DNA of 64,000 bases, taken from positions 290,630,125 through 290,694,124 of the forward strand of contig NC_133770.1 of assembly GCF_003597395.2 (NCBI RefSeq). Reading direction: 5' to 3'. The stretch comes from Chelonoidis abingdonii (taxonomy: Eukaryota > Chordata > Testudines > Testudinidae). The translations under genes were made by a program, and so were the position numbers. Positions 34,736 to 46,406 of this stretch are shown in pieces. Positions within the stretch are counted from its first letter, which is position 1. Each line of letters starts with the position of its first letter. Below the pieces are notes generated by a model, which did not search any database, was not told where the DNA came from, and worked only from the letters and a program-made list of their open reading frames with translations.

Positions 34736-35155
34736 TAGGTCTGCACTGCAGAGTTAACTATATTCAAGTTACTCCTTTCAAGTTAGCCTCGCTTTAGTGA
34801 GAGAGGCCACACTGTGAAATAATACTACAACTGCTGTATGCACACTAGCATTGCATTCACTTGTGTGTGGTGCTAAGACTTCTGGGGCCACATCTTCTCT
34901 TTCTCTGTACTGCAGTAAATTGAGATGCTCTGTGAATTAATTCCTACTGAACTGCAGGAGAACTTCTGTCCTTTCTGGGCACACAGAGGAATTGTGGGAA
35001 GGCCCAGGAGCACTCAGATGGGAGCTAGTCTGCACTCAGACATTGTACTCATTTGAGTTTCAGCCTATACAACTCCCCAGCCCTTGGGCCTGAAAACTCA
35101 AATTAAAAGCACAATGACACCTGAGTTAAGAGTTGGCGTGTGTGGACAAGACTCA
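34736..35155. mobile_element. DNA-transposon-like MITE
   Basis: Begins taggtctgcactgcagagttaact and ends gagttaagagttggcgtgtgtgg, weakly inverted ends. Non-coding, with gtggtgctaagacttctggggcc inside. Called by general resemblance to dispersed reptile elements. Confidence 0.4.
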
Positions 35156-36750
35156 AGTTTGGGGCATCACTCAAATTATTAGTTGAATTCACTCTTCACT
35201 GAAGACATAGCTTTAGAGAGTAATGGCTATGGAGGATAAGCTGGATCAGTTACATTTCAGGGTCTATGGTTCATTGGTCTTAGCAAGTTCCACTTAACAT
35301 TTCAGGCAACTGCACTGGTTGTGTTGTGCTGGCAAAATCTACACAACAGAGGGGCCCAGATTGTCATGGTTTTATTAATTTATGATTTATTTAATTACAG
35401 GCTCACAAATCTGGGTAATTTTTCCTGCCCACAGGGGTTAGATTCCCCTTCATACTGTTAAATTTGAGTGGATGAGGATAGGAGTGGGGTCTCCCACGCT
35501 GGAAATCTGGACATCTTCTGCAAATGATAGCATGTCCTAATCTGTACGGTAGATGAATATGCATGATCTCATTTGCATTTTAAAAGGAACACTTGCTGTT
35601 ATTTTCTTTTGCTGCTGCTGGACCAGGTTGACTTTAAGGACTGGTGGTGGTTGTTTAAGTTATGATAAAGTTGTAATCATTTGGCCAAAATATGATGCTT
35701 GTGTTCATGCTCATTGGCCCTTCCCATGGGCAATGTTTAGTAGTTGGCTGTTTGGGCTAGCTACTAAGTTATACTACTTATTTTGGTAGTACAACTGATT
35801 GAGCTATATGCATTGATAAAATGGTTATTTGGTACATACACAGGTAAACACAGAGATAAACTAAAGGAATCATAATTGCAACAACCATGATTCCGAGCAA
35901 TTGGTTGGAAGTTTATTTCAGTGGAAATATATTGCGTGTCACTGAGGACAGAATCTGGCCCAGTAGCATTACTGTATTATAGACAGTAATAATCCTAATG
36001 GCATCCACAGTCCTCACAGGACTCTTAAGAACCGCATTAGCTTGATGGCGCTAATCACACTAGTGAGGGCTGCAGGATCTGGCCCCTACTTTGATTTACT
36101 TTCAGAAGCTATTCTACTACAACATAAAACGTGTTTACCTCCTCCAGCAGATTATAAATCTGCCTTACGTTCTGTATGTATTCTTGGCCAAAAAAAAAAT
36201 AAACCAGACATTTCCTCAGTGCTTTGGCCATACTTGTCTGGTTCCATCACAGGATTCATCAGAAAGTCAGGGACAAAAGAGCAAAATAAAAACACCTTCC
36301 CAGAGAAAGCAATGACTCATAAACCTAGAAGCATTCATTTAGGGCAAAGTTTAAAGAAGAGAACCCAGCTGTGTTCCTCAGGAAGCACAGCACATCTTAG
36401 ACATGAGTCTCCATAATACATTCCCTGCTATTTCTACATTTAGAAAAAACTATATTTTGTTATGGGTTCCCTGGGAAGCTGATATTTGCAAGATGGGGGA
36501 GGAAATTTAAGTTTTTCTAAAAGCTACAATCGTGTTTATAAAAAAAACCAGTCATGGTAAAACTGCATTACTCTCTTCTCCATACATATCTGCTCCTAGC
36601 ATAGATATGAATAAAGTCTGCGACACAGGAGCAAAATAATAAACAGCCTTTGAAAAACAGGGCAATCATGACTCAAACTCAGAAACCGTGAGTTAGGATA
36701 AAGTGTTGGGGAAAGGTGAAAATAGATTAAATGTCTTTTCTTTTTAGAGA
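35156..36750. other. unassigned non-coding sequence
   Basis: No supported gene. The 124-codon frame at 36042-36416 has no domain I recognise. Confidence 0.4.
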
Positions 36751-36857
36751 AGCAAGGTGAGATGGCTGAGGTAATATCTTTTATTGGACCAACCTCTGTT
36801 GGTGAGGGAGAGAAACTTTCGAGCTTACACAGAGATGTTCTTCAGGTCCAGGCAATC
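36751..36857 (-). mobile_element. Penelope-like element 3' tail, second family
   Basis: ggtaatatcttttattggaccaacc...gagagaaactttcgagcttacacagag...cttcaggtcc is the inverse of the tail text at 40.92-41.03 kb. Short, without a clear duplication. Confidence 0.6.
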
Positions 36858-37860
36858 TACTCAGAGTGTCACAAGTAAACACAAGGTAGAACAGATCATT
36901 TTGCATAAATAGTTAACATATTTCCTTTTAGTTTTCCATCATTTGCCTTTTCTCTAGTGAAATGGGTCCCAGGAGACCCTAAAGTCACTATTGAATCAAA
37001 ATGCCCCAAAATCAGGTGAGTTATTTTGATTCAGCGCAATCACAGAGGCCAGTCAGCACTTCTGTTGCACATCATCCTCATGTTCATGAACCCATGGGCA
37101 TCATTAGTACAGGGGAGGTGGAGCCTTTATTATATTAGTGGCCTATATTAATCATCTTTAAATTATGTTAGCCATGTTATTTTAGTTCCAAGATTTTGAA
37201 TACGACAAGGTATAATATAGCCACGTTTTAGTATTTGAATAAGGACAACGAACGGTAGAGTACTCAGGGCACATGGTAATACCTGCCCTATCTGAATGAT
37301 AAAGAATAGAAATACCAGCCCTTGCAATTATTATTAGATGAATAGTTGAAGAATAACCTACGAAATATCCTTAAAAAAAAAGAAAGAGGAGCATGGCCTT
37401 TATATAGCTCTAGCATTTGGGTTTTCTGGACTGCAGTGTACTGACCCAATTTTGAATTTAGCCAGGACACAAGAGTCAGCCACTTTTTTTTTTTAAAATG
37501 GCCACAACTATTCAGGATTTAAATTTGATATGTCCTCTGAAAAACACAGCATCTGCAGCCACATTGTGCCCTTCAATATTCTGCACGGACTCAAAAGTAT
37601 CAAGGATTAATCTTGTAGGTCTTCCATTGATATATATTCCTGTTTGGGGTGTGGAATGTAAAGGGATCACAGCACAAGATGGGATAGCTGCAGGTAACTG
37701 TTCCCATTATTTTGTAAAAGTTCGAGCCAGAAACATGCCCTTGAATTATCTCTTTACGTTGCAGGGCAGGATGGATGGATAGATACAAATGAATACGAGG
37801 CACATGACCTTATCCTGCCATATAATCCACAAAACATGCTTGTTTCTTTCACAAGTATAC
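36858..37860. other. unassigned non-coding sequence
   Basis: Nothing supportable; short A and T runs near 37370 and 37485. Confidence 0.4.
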
Positions 37861-37864
37861 CAGT

Positions 37865-38530
37865 TGTGACAGGGTCCAGCCAGATGGATACAGGAAAGTG
37901 TTAGAAGGCAGATATATTAGTCCCAGATTAAATAGATCTCTCTTCCCTGGGTAAGGTAACAGGGACAGTTCCAGAACAAGCAGGAACTTGCTGGAACCAG
38001 TTAAGGCAGGCAGGCTTATTAAGACATCTGGAGCCAGTTGGGAAGAAACTGCTAGAAACAATTAGGACAGGCTGGCTAATCAGGGCACCTGAGTTTAAAA
38101 AGGACCTCACTTCAGGAGCTGGGAGCAAGAGGCATTAGGAGCTGAGAGTGGAAAGGCTGGACAATTGATGAGTACAAGCATTATCAGACACCAGGAGAAA
38201 GGTCCTGTGGTGAGGATAAAGAAGTTGTTGTGAGGAGGCTATGGCGAAGTAGCCCAGGGACTTGTAGCTGTCACGCAACTATACCAGGAGGCACTCTAGA
38301 CAGCTGCGATCCACAGGGCCCTGGGCTGGAACCTGGAATAGAGGGCGGGCCCGGGTTCCCCCCAAACCTCCCAACTCCTGATCAGACACAGGAGGAGCTG
38401 ACCAGACTGTGGGTTCTACCAGAGGGGAAGGTCTCTGGGCTGTTCCCTGACCCACATGGTGAATCTCTGAGGCGAAGAAATCTGCCAATAAGTGAAGGAG
38501 CCACCAAGATAGAGGAGGAACTTTGTCACA
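37865..38530 (+). mobile_element. solo LTR (666 bp) with CAGT target duplication
   Basis: tgtgacaggg...aactttgtcaca gives matched TGTGAC/GTCACA ends. The 4-bp word CAGT flanks it at 37861-37864 and 38531-38534. gtttaaaaagg (about 38092) may be its TATA box. A diverged relative lies at 43170. No internal retroviral sequence adjoins either side. Confidence 0.75.
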
Positions 38531-38534
38531 CAGT

Positions 38535-39224
38535 TTAATTGTTAAACATTGTTTGTTTCTATTCTCTGATGAGCCAACACACTTTAGATAAGAGTCCTAT
38601 TTCAAAACTTTTCAAGTCTGCTGTTCTGCATTCCTGGGAAACCAAAATTGATTCCTTCATCAGCCATATGAAACCTTTTTAAAAAAAAAACAGCACAAAA
38701 AAAGTGAGTAATTTTTCCCAATGCCTGTTGATTTTTATTATAGAAAATAAAGTTGGTGATATAGGAGTAAAACAACAAACATCCCTTAAAAAAGGGAAAT
38801 AGTGATTCAAAACCCAAGAAAGATATTGAATTAAAAGTATTCAAGAAAGGATCCAACTCACTTATAGCTGTTGGCATTTTCACAGTTATATTTTTGCCTC
38901 CATATTCTACCTTTTCCCAACCCACTTCGGATCCACAAAATCCCAAACTCATGATCTAGGTCAAGGGTTCTCAGTTTGCTCCATGTCATTACTCTACAAG
39001 AAGTTCTGGGATAATACGCGTACACCTGCATCTAGCGATAAAGTGTGATCATGACTGTCTGAAACCTACTGGTGATATCTAAATTGAGAACCCATTACTT
39101 AGATTATCCTCAGAGATTAGCAAATCCAAGGCTATCCAGTTGAGTGGTAAATCTCCAAAGAAACTCCAGGTTCTGCCAGAGGTTTCGGTAAGTCAATACT
39201 GAACAGTTCCAGAACTAACGTCAG
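38535..39224. other. unassigned AT-rich sequence
   Basis: No supported gene. A-run at 38683-38704. Confidence 0.4.
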
Positions 39225-40857
39225 CTGTCATTGTCAGGAACTCATTGAAAATATGCATATGGAGACAGTGAAGCTTGAGGAAGCAAGCCAGTTGGAGAGA
39301 ACTGCAGTAACACCACCACGAGTGGAGGAAATGGCTCCACCACAAGGAGAAAGCTGGCTGCTGGTGACTTCTGGATGCAGACAGTGCTCCACACCTGCTC
39401 CCAACCCATCGTCCACGCAGATAAAGAAACTGATATGCTGCCCTGGCAATGAGGGATGAGAAATCTCCCCCAAAAGGTGGAGGAGGAGATGCCACATACC
39501 CCCAAGGCTAGGAGGATCATGGACACCACTCAGAGTAAATGAAGGGTGGTGGTGGTCTGTGACTCCTTTCTAAAGGAGACAGAGGCATGCTTTTAGGTAT
39601 GGTGCATATGTGGGGCCTATTATAGAGACACTGAGAAAGGATTGCCGAAGATCATCCGGCCCTCTGACTACTAACCCCATGCTGCTTATCCACATGGGCA
39701 TTAATGTTACTTCAAATTATGACCCTGAACCAATCAATCAGACGTGACTAGGGGGCTCTAGGAGAGAGGGTGAGCGTTGGGGCATAGGTGGTGTTCTCAT
39801 CAATCCTTCCAGTCAAGGGTAGGGGCCCAGGTGGAGTCAGATATCTTGGAGATGAATGCATGGCTGTGTGGACAGATTATCATATAACTCACACTACTGG
39901 AATATTGGTATAAAAGAGTACAGCTTGTTCAGGAAGAAAAAGCAGCAGAAAAAAGGGAGGAGGTGTTGCTTTGTATATCAAAGATGTATACACTTGCACT
40001 GAGATTGAGATAGAAGTGGGAGGCAGATCTGTTGAAAGTCTTTACCCAAAGATAAAAGGGGTAAAGACAAGCATGATGTCATGGTAAGGGTCTACTATAC
40101 GTCACCTAACCAGAAAGGAGAGGCAGATAAGGTTTCTTTTTTTAAAGAGTCAGAAATGATTTAGATAGTGGCATAGAAAATACATTTATAACATTAGTGG
40201 ATAATAGGAAGCTGGGGGCACTGAAAGCGCTTTGGAGGACAGAATTAGAATTCAAAATGATTTTGACAAACTGGAGAAGTTGTCTGAAATACGTTGAAAT
40301 TCCATCAGGCAAATGCAAAGTACTTCACTTAGGAATAATCCGTTGCACAAATGCACAAATACAAAATGGGAAATGAATGCCTAGGAAGGAGTATTTCAGA
40401 AAAAAATCTGGGAGACATGGTGGATGACAAACTGAATACGAGTCAGCAATGTAGCACTGTTGCAAAAAATAAAAGCAATCATTCTGGGATGCATCAGCGG
40501 GAATGTTGTAAGCACAACACAAGTAGTAATTCTTCCATTCTGCTCAGCACTATTAAGGCGTCAACTGGAGTACTGTGTCCAGTTCTGAACACCATACTTT
40601 GGGAAAGATGTGGGCTAACAGGAAAAAACAGAGCAACTAAAATCATTAAAGGTCTAGAAAACATGATCTACAAAAAAATGGGTTTGTTTAGTCTGAAGAA
40701 GAGAAGACTGAGGAGGGGGACATCATAAAAGTTTTCAGGTCTGGAAAAGGCTGCTATAAAGAGGAGGGAGATAAATTGTTCTCTTTATCCACTGAGGACA
40801 TGCCAAGAAATAATGGGCTTAAATTGCAGCAAGGGAGATTTAGGAAAATTTAGGTCA
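39225..40857 (+). mobile_element. CR1 LINE, plus strand, internally deleted
   Basis: An ORF1 relic is followed by an endonuclease trace (gttgaaagtctttacccaaagataaaagggg, about 40030) and RT C-terminal text (caactggagtactgtgtccagttctg, about 40565; gggcttaaattgcagcaaggga, about 40814). At 1.6 kb it lacks most of endonuclease and RT. Confidence 0.75.
39240..39760 (+). pseudogene. CR1 ORF1 relic with esterase-like segment
   Basis: The frame at 39253-39459 carries GESWLLVTSGCRQCSTPAP, matching the W.LVT...R.STPAP linker of CR1 ORF1. Further on are VCDSFLKETEA (about 39555) and DTEKGLPKIIRPSDY with a following IHMGIN (about 39630-39705). These resemble the GDS...L and HVGTND blocks of the SGNH-esterase domain known in CR1 ORF1. 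GDS reads CDS and HVGTND reads HMGINV, and stops intervene. Confidence 0.65.
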
Positions 40858-41032
40858 GAGAGATAAGGTGGTTGAAGTAAAAGACAAGCTTTCGACCTGA
40901 AGAAAAGCTCTGTGGAAGGCCAAAAGCTTGTCTCTCTCACCTACAAGAAGTTAGTCCATTAAAAGATATTACCTCATTCACCTTGTCTCTCTAATATTTT
41001 AGGACCCATATGGCTACAGCCACTGCATATAT
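40858..41032 (+). mobile_element. Penelope-like tail in foldback arrangement
   Basis: The right part (aaagcttgtctctctcacc...ttaaaagatattacctcattcaccttgtctctctaatatttt) is a Penelope-type 3' tail. The left part (gagagataaggtggttgaag...aagacaagctttcgacctgaag) is its inverse, so the two face each other about a centre near 40910. Confidence 0.6.
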
Positions 41033-41840
41033 AAATTTAGGTCAGATAATTTGACATAAAGAATGAATGCCAGCCCCAATTAGTCTCACTCAGCATGCTC
41101 TTTTCATGCAGCAGTCTTGAAATTAACTCAGCATCTGCTGTTAGAAAATAATAAGTTGCTGTGGCTATTGCCCACAAAATGGAAAGGCAGGGAAAATGCA
41201 GAAAGGCGAGGAGGTGGTAGAATATAAGGAGAAAAGTGGTAACAAACCTCCATCTGTACTGTCATATGATTCTCTTCTTTTTGGCCTGCACATATCCCTC
41301 CCTTCTGACTGTTCCCCCCCCCCCAAAAAAAATCTCTTACAAGTCCCAAAGCACCTATGTGCACAATTACAGTTAAAAATCATTAGCCTGATTTTCACTG
41401 CTGCTGAGCACCCATTGAGCCCAGATCTTCCGTTATGTCATGTCTCTTCCTTACAGTTCCCCTGCAGTAAAGGGATCATTTTCTGGCACGCCCCTGGACA
41501 GTCTTAGGACCATTTTTTGGTTTGCTAACAGCTCTGAGAAGTAAAAAACAAAAACAAATATTCTGAGTCAAACAAAATGTTTTGTTTGACCCAACATAAA
41601 CATGCTTTGTTTTAAATTTTGAGTTTCTAATTTTTCTAAATAAAATTAGAATTTGCAAAACAGAGTCACTTTGAATAAAAAATCGCAACGTGTCATTTCA
41701 GCATTTTTTAAAATGAAACATTTTTACTTTTTTTAAGGGTGGTTTTTCTTAACCTAAACAATTTAGTGAAATCGACACAAATTTGTGAATTGTTTCAGTT
41801 TAGTCCAATCTGAATTCACTTCTGAACAAAGTTTTGATCA
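41033..41840. other. unassigned AT-rich sequence with a palindrome
   Basis: A C-run then A-run at 41312-41332. A perfect inverted repeat with 11-base arms (gtcaaacaaaa and its complement, 2-base centre) at 41567-41590. Otherwise nothing. Confidence 0.5.
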
Positions 41841-42370
41841 AAAAATGTCACCCAAGTCTACTCAGGACCATAAAGTCCATCAACAAAAGTCATGCATTCA
41901 TTAACAGCACATTTGTTTTGGGAAAGCTGAGGACGCCACAGAAAACTGGTTTGGACTGGTACAAAAAGCATGGGGGACAGAGGCCCCTGAACGATATGCC
42001 CCCAAAGACCCCACGACTTAAAACCCTCCTGAGAGGTGAAGTAAGTTGGAGATCAACAGCAGACCCCAGACGACCTGTGCACAGGACAGAACTCCCATCC
42101 ACCTCTTCCCCCACTTCTTCGTACGTTACACCCAGGCTTGGCAGCACGTGTGTGAGTATGAAAGTGGGTTAGGGCTTGGGGCATTAACGCTTTCTTCCTT
42201 CCTCTGAGTGATGTGAGGAACCCCCAGCACTCTCTGCTGTTATTATTTTATTAATAAAGCTTTAAAACTCAATCGCTTGGTGTGCTCCATCATCTCCTCC
42301 TTCAATGATCCTGTGGCCTCAGCCTGATCACCTGATGCCTCAGGCAGATTGGTAACAGAAATCTGTCACA
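41841..42370 (+). mobile_element. LTR-type repeat with poly(A) signal, probable
   Basis: Starts tgtcacccaag (about 41847) and ends aaatctgtcaca (TG...CA). An aataaa signal at 42253-42258 is followed by about 110 bp to the end, a layout like R-U5. No target duplication seen. Open frames on both strands in it have no known domain. Confidence 0.45.
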
Positions 42371-43169
42371 AGTGCATCCTTAATTCCCCGCCCCATGCAC
42401 ATATGCATGATGGTCTTTAATTACATGATCACGTACAAAAATTTTCCCCACAGGATAAACCGGCTGTGGGGGTAACTTAGGGCTGCACAGTGAGGGAGAT
42501 TGTGTGGAAGACCCATTTAATTTCTTGCAGAAACTGGAAGGTGGGTAGTGACCGGGGCAGGGGACTGCAGGAAGTTAAACAACCATGTCATGGTTACGGT
42601 AGTTGAATACTGTGCTAGAGAACTGAATTATCTTGCAGCTCGTCCCATCTCTTAACTTTTGAGTGCTTGACTTTGCAACCTTAATAACAGTCCTTTCGCT
42701 TGTGCGTGTGAGCATGTGTACTATATCTCATTCTCACAGGGACAAATTCTGTAACTCTTTATTACAGGGTGTGATGTTTCTGACTATGTTCCTTTACAGC
42801 CAATGGGACTTCTCACACTAGCAAGCACTGTGTCAAGTAGTGCTTGCAGAATTGGGCCCAAATCCTACACTACATCAAGCACCACTATGCTGTCTTTCAC
42901 CGAGTAAGAATCAGACCACTCGGTGAGTGGTAAGCTGTGGTTGTTAGGATTAGTGCTACTGCTATTTATTGTTACCCTAGCCTCCTTCCTCATCTGTCCG
43001 TTGGTTTCATCCACCTGGTTTGTCTCATCTTTTTTTATGGCAGGCTGCTTGGGGGAAGGACTTATTTATTTCGTTTGTAAAAGCAGCTGGTGCAACTGGG
43101 AGACCTGATTAGATGCTATTGGAATATAAATATTATTAGTATGTGAAGAACAAAAAGAGAATAAAGTAG
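42371..43169. other. unassigned non-coding sequence
   Basis: The hydrophobic 61-codon frame at 42923-43108 has no start context or homology I can defend. Otherwise nothing. Confidence 0.4.
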
Positions 43170-43803
43170 TGTGACAGACCCAGACCAGTGGGGTGCAAGA
43201 GTCTGGTAGAGGGCAAATATACTGGTCACTGGATGAGTAGTTTTCTGTTCCCTGAGTGACCAGAGCAGGGGTTGCACTAGAGTAATCAAGGAACCATGCT
43301 AGGAACCAATAAAGTAGACAAGGCTGATTAGAATCACCGCAGCCATCAAGGCAGGCTTAATCAGGGACCTGTTTAAAAAGGACTTCAACAGTCAGGTAGG
43401 GGAGCCAGAGAAGAGAAGTGTGTGTGAGCAGCTGGACAAGAGGCAACAAGGGAGCATGAGAGTGAGAGGGTGTCTTGCTGGAGGACTTAAAGTGAGTAAA
43501 ACATTATCAGAACACCCAGGAGAAGGTCCGTGGTAGATAAGAAGTGTTTGGAGAAGCCAATAGTGGAAGAGCCCAGGAATATGTAGCTGTCATGCACTGT
43601 TACAAGAGGCACTATGACAGCGCAATCCACAGGGCCCTGGGCCTAGGAACCACAGAGTAAGAAGAGGGGCACGGTTCCCCGCAAACCCATCGCCCACACA
43701 TCCTGATACGACACAGGAGAGTTGATCCACGAACTGTGGGAAGATACACTGAACTGACCAAATCGCCAAACGCAGACCAGCAGAGTAAGAGGAACTTTGT
43801 TCA
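43170..43803 (+). mobile_element. diverged LTR of the same family as 37.9 kb
   Basis: tgtgacagacccag...ggaactttgttca shares its order of blocks with 37865-38530: gtttaaaaaggact, aacattatcagaacaccaggag-like, tgtagctgtca, ccacagggccctgggc. Indels are frequent and no clean target duplication is seen, so it is older than its relative. Confidence 0.65.
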
Positions 43804-44174
43804 TAAAGTAAGGTAAGTCTGAAGAAATTAGGTTCCTAAATATGGTGTAAATGGTAAACTAAAAATCTGAAAATGAATTAAAAATCAACTCTCATGCCTG
43901 TATCTTTGAAATACGTTGTGTGTGAAATGGCCATTCCGCACTGCAAGGACCATGGAACAATTCAACAGCAATGATGGGAACACTTACCATCTCCACTTGT
44001 CGAAAGCAACAGCATCTGCACTAAGGCAGTTCCAGTTAGGCAACTTACCAATGTTGGTTCGAAGTGATGGAGTAAGAGGGACTTCTGCCTGGGGGCATGA
44101 GAGGTGTAAACCAAAAGCAAGTTTGAGGACTTCAATAACTCGTCATGGTTATGAGGTGTATAAATAGTAATGTA
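43804..44174. other. unassigned non-coding sequence
   Basis: Nothing supportable. Confidence 0.4.
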
Positions 44175-44252
44175 GAGGTTTGTGGCCTGCCTTGTGCAGG
44201 AGGTCAGACTAGATGATCATATTGGTCCCTTCTGACCTACGAGTCTATGAGA
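44175..44252 (+). mobile_element. CR1 or CR1-mobilised SINE 3' end
   Basis: gtggcctgccttgtgcaggaggtcagactagatgatcat...ggtcccttctgacc is the plus-strand form of the 3' end at 2.82 and 10.19 kb. With under 80 bp, a CR1 and a SINE sharing its tail cannot be told apart. Confidence 0.6.
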
Positions 44253-44609
44253 GCAGGGGAGGACTTTAGGGAATGGACTATACCTGAGCCTGTAACCTGA
44301 GCTAGGTAAGGGGGGTGGGAGGTCAACACCTTTGCCTGGGAAGGAAGACAAAAGAGGCTGGCAGGAGGGACTTTAGTTTCAGTTTGGGTTTGGGGCTGTG
44401 TGGGCGGAATTCAGGGTATCCTAAGCTGGGATTCAAGCATCCTGAAAGCCCAGAAGGACTCGATTGAGGGGTCCTGACTGTGCCTGCAAGCTCTGCTGTA
44501 ACCTGCGTTCCTGTTGTCCAATAAACCTTCTGTTTTACTGACTGGCTAAGAGTCACTGAGAGTCCCAGGAAGAGGGGTGCAGGGCCAGACTCCCCCACAC
44601 TCCGTGACA
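44253..44609 (+). mobile_element. retroviral-type LTR, R-U5 part
   Basis: gttgtccaataaaccttctgttttactgactggc carries an aataaa signal (44520) about 90 bp before the end cacactccgtgaca. Upstream gtttgggtttggggctgtg looks like U3. The start is not resolved and there is no adjoining internal region. Old endogenous copy, non-coding. Confidence 0.5.
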
Positions 44610-44869
44610 CTTCCCCCTGGGGAAGTGAAGCCTCAAAAGAGGAAGTCTGGACACAACTGTGGGGGAGTTTTTCCCCAAAGGAGGGAGGATGCCAGGGTCT
44701 GCTCCTTAGCTCTGGGAGCAAGGGGATCTCAGCCTGAGGCTGTTGCTAACCCTTCCATTCACCCTTCAGTTTAGTGCAGACTGACACTACCCAATTGATA
44801 TGAGCAAAAGCCCTGAAAGGCTGCTTCCAGCTAGCGACCTATGAAGTGCTACCAGGGACTGGAGACAAG

Positions 44870-45398
44870 TAGGGTTACCATAGTTCCTGAAGGGAAATGG
44901 GACTCCATGTGGGACAGGCCCGAGCCAATCACCCAAGGTCCCCTCCCACAGGATTTGCCGGAGCCCCACCCCAATCCCACACCCCACCTCTCCCCCACAT
45001 GGGGCTGGCCCAAGCCCCTCTCCCCACACCTGGGGCAGGCAGGGCTTGGGCGAGCAACGGAAGACATACTAGATAAAATAACCATATTTCTCAAAAGCTG
45101 GAGCTGGCATCACTGCTCACTCGAGCCCTGTGTGCCCCTGACCTGAGGCCAGCCTCCCTTCCCCCTGTGAGGCTGGCATCATCTCATCTCCCCGCACCTC
45201 ACTTCTTTAAAAAAAGTGGGCATTTGTTGCACTTCCTCTTGTGAGCTGATCAAGTTGCCAAGAGCAAATGGGACAAATGCCCACTTCCCCTCTCACAAAA
45301 AAAATTAAAAACAAACAAACAAACCATACTTGGGATGGCCGGGATAGGGCTTAAAAAACAAGACTGTCCTGGCCAAAACAGGACGTCTGGTAACCCTA
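44870..45398. mobile_element. hAT-like MITE (529 bp)
   Basis: tagggttaccata and tctggtaacccta are inverted ends. Flanks GAGACAAG (44862-44869) and GAGACCAG (45399-45406) match at 7 of 8. Non-coding. Confidence 0.7.
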
Positions 45399-45432
45399 GA
45401 GACCAGGGGACTATAAACTGGACTTTTAAAAG

Positions 45433-45544
45433 CAGGGCTTTGGAGCTGTGCTCCAGCTCTGTTCCAGCTCCAGGCAAAAACCTGCAGCTCCACTGCTCAG
45501 GAGCTGCTCCGCGCTCCAGCTCCAGGCTCCGCTCCAAAGACCTG
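45433..45544. mobile_element. very short hAT-like MITE (112 bp)
   Basis: cagggctttggagc and gctccaaagacctg are inverted. Flanks TTTAAAAG (45425-45432) and CTTAAAAG (45545-45552) match at 7 of 8. The body is a series of gctccagctcc-type words. Confidence 0.7.
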
Positions 45545-45552
45545 CTTAAAAG

Positions 45553-46120
45553 ACCCTGGGAGTGAGCTGACCTCCCACTAGGGGTTGGAAAATTGCCCAG
45601 GAGTGGGGAGCTCCCATGGGAACCCATGAGCATGAAATTCAAAGATACGACTGAGCCCAAACGAAGGGTCAGATGACTACAACAGGCTCGCTGTCATGAT
45701 GATGGTATTGGTTCTTTGGGCAGGGAGTGGTTTCAGAATGACGCAAGTACAAGCAATAAAATATGTAGAGTCATAATCAGATTGGTCGACATGTGCTCAA
45801 AGTGCTGGGGACTAAACTGACACACAGCTGCACCAGATTTTGGCGTGCAGCCAGAGGCAAATCAAATGGCTCACAAACAAAACGGAAGTCTGATGCTTAT
45901 GTTGCATGGTATGTCTTGACCTTGCAGTTAGGCCTAGGGCCAAGGTCTTGCAGTGAAGCAGTCTGATCTAACCAGGCTTTGTGGAGTCTGTTCAAAACAA
46001 GAATTTCCGCTGGTCAGAGCTGAAACTGCAAGTTAACCCAGCACCTAAATGAATTTCAACAAAAGGATGAAGTTGTGCTTCAGTCTTGCGGACTGTGCGT
46101 CAGGCAAAAAGGCAGTTTCT
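45553..46120. other. unassigned non-coding sequence
   Basis: Nothing supportable. Confidence 0.4.
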
Positions 46121-46406
46121 TAGGCCTGGTCTATACTGGGGTGGGGGGAAATCGATTTAAGATATGCAACTTCGGCTATGAGAACAGCGTAGCTGAAGTT
46201 GATGTATCTCAGATCGAATTAAAATTACCTACTTTGTGTCCTCGCAGCACGCCGCGGTTCCCCCATTGACTTTGCTTCCGCCTCGCTCACTGCTGGAGTT
46301 CAGCAGTCAACGGGAGAGTGATCGGGGATTGATTTATCGCAATAAATCGATCCCCAATAGATCGATCACTACCCGCCAATCCAGCGGTAGTGTAGATGTA
46401 CCCTTA
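46121..46406 (-). mobile_element. palindrome-rich MITE, copy 1
   Basis: taggcctggtctatac and gtgtagatgtaccctta are inverted ends. aaatcgatttaag, cagcgtagctgaagt and cggggattgatttatcgcaataaatcgatcccc recur inverted relative to the copy at 51.3 kb, giving opposite orientation. Confidence 0.7.

Noticed and set aside
37865..43803. The two related LTRs as the ends of one provirus
   Set aside because: The left copy has its own CAGT duplication, the copies are strongly diverged, and the interval holds CR1, Penelope and other repeats but no retroviral internal sequence.
44323..45660. Long frames (132 and 136 codons, minus) as coding exons
   Set aside because: They cross an LTR fragment and two MITEs with defined borders and show no family motif.
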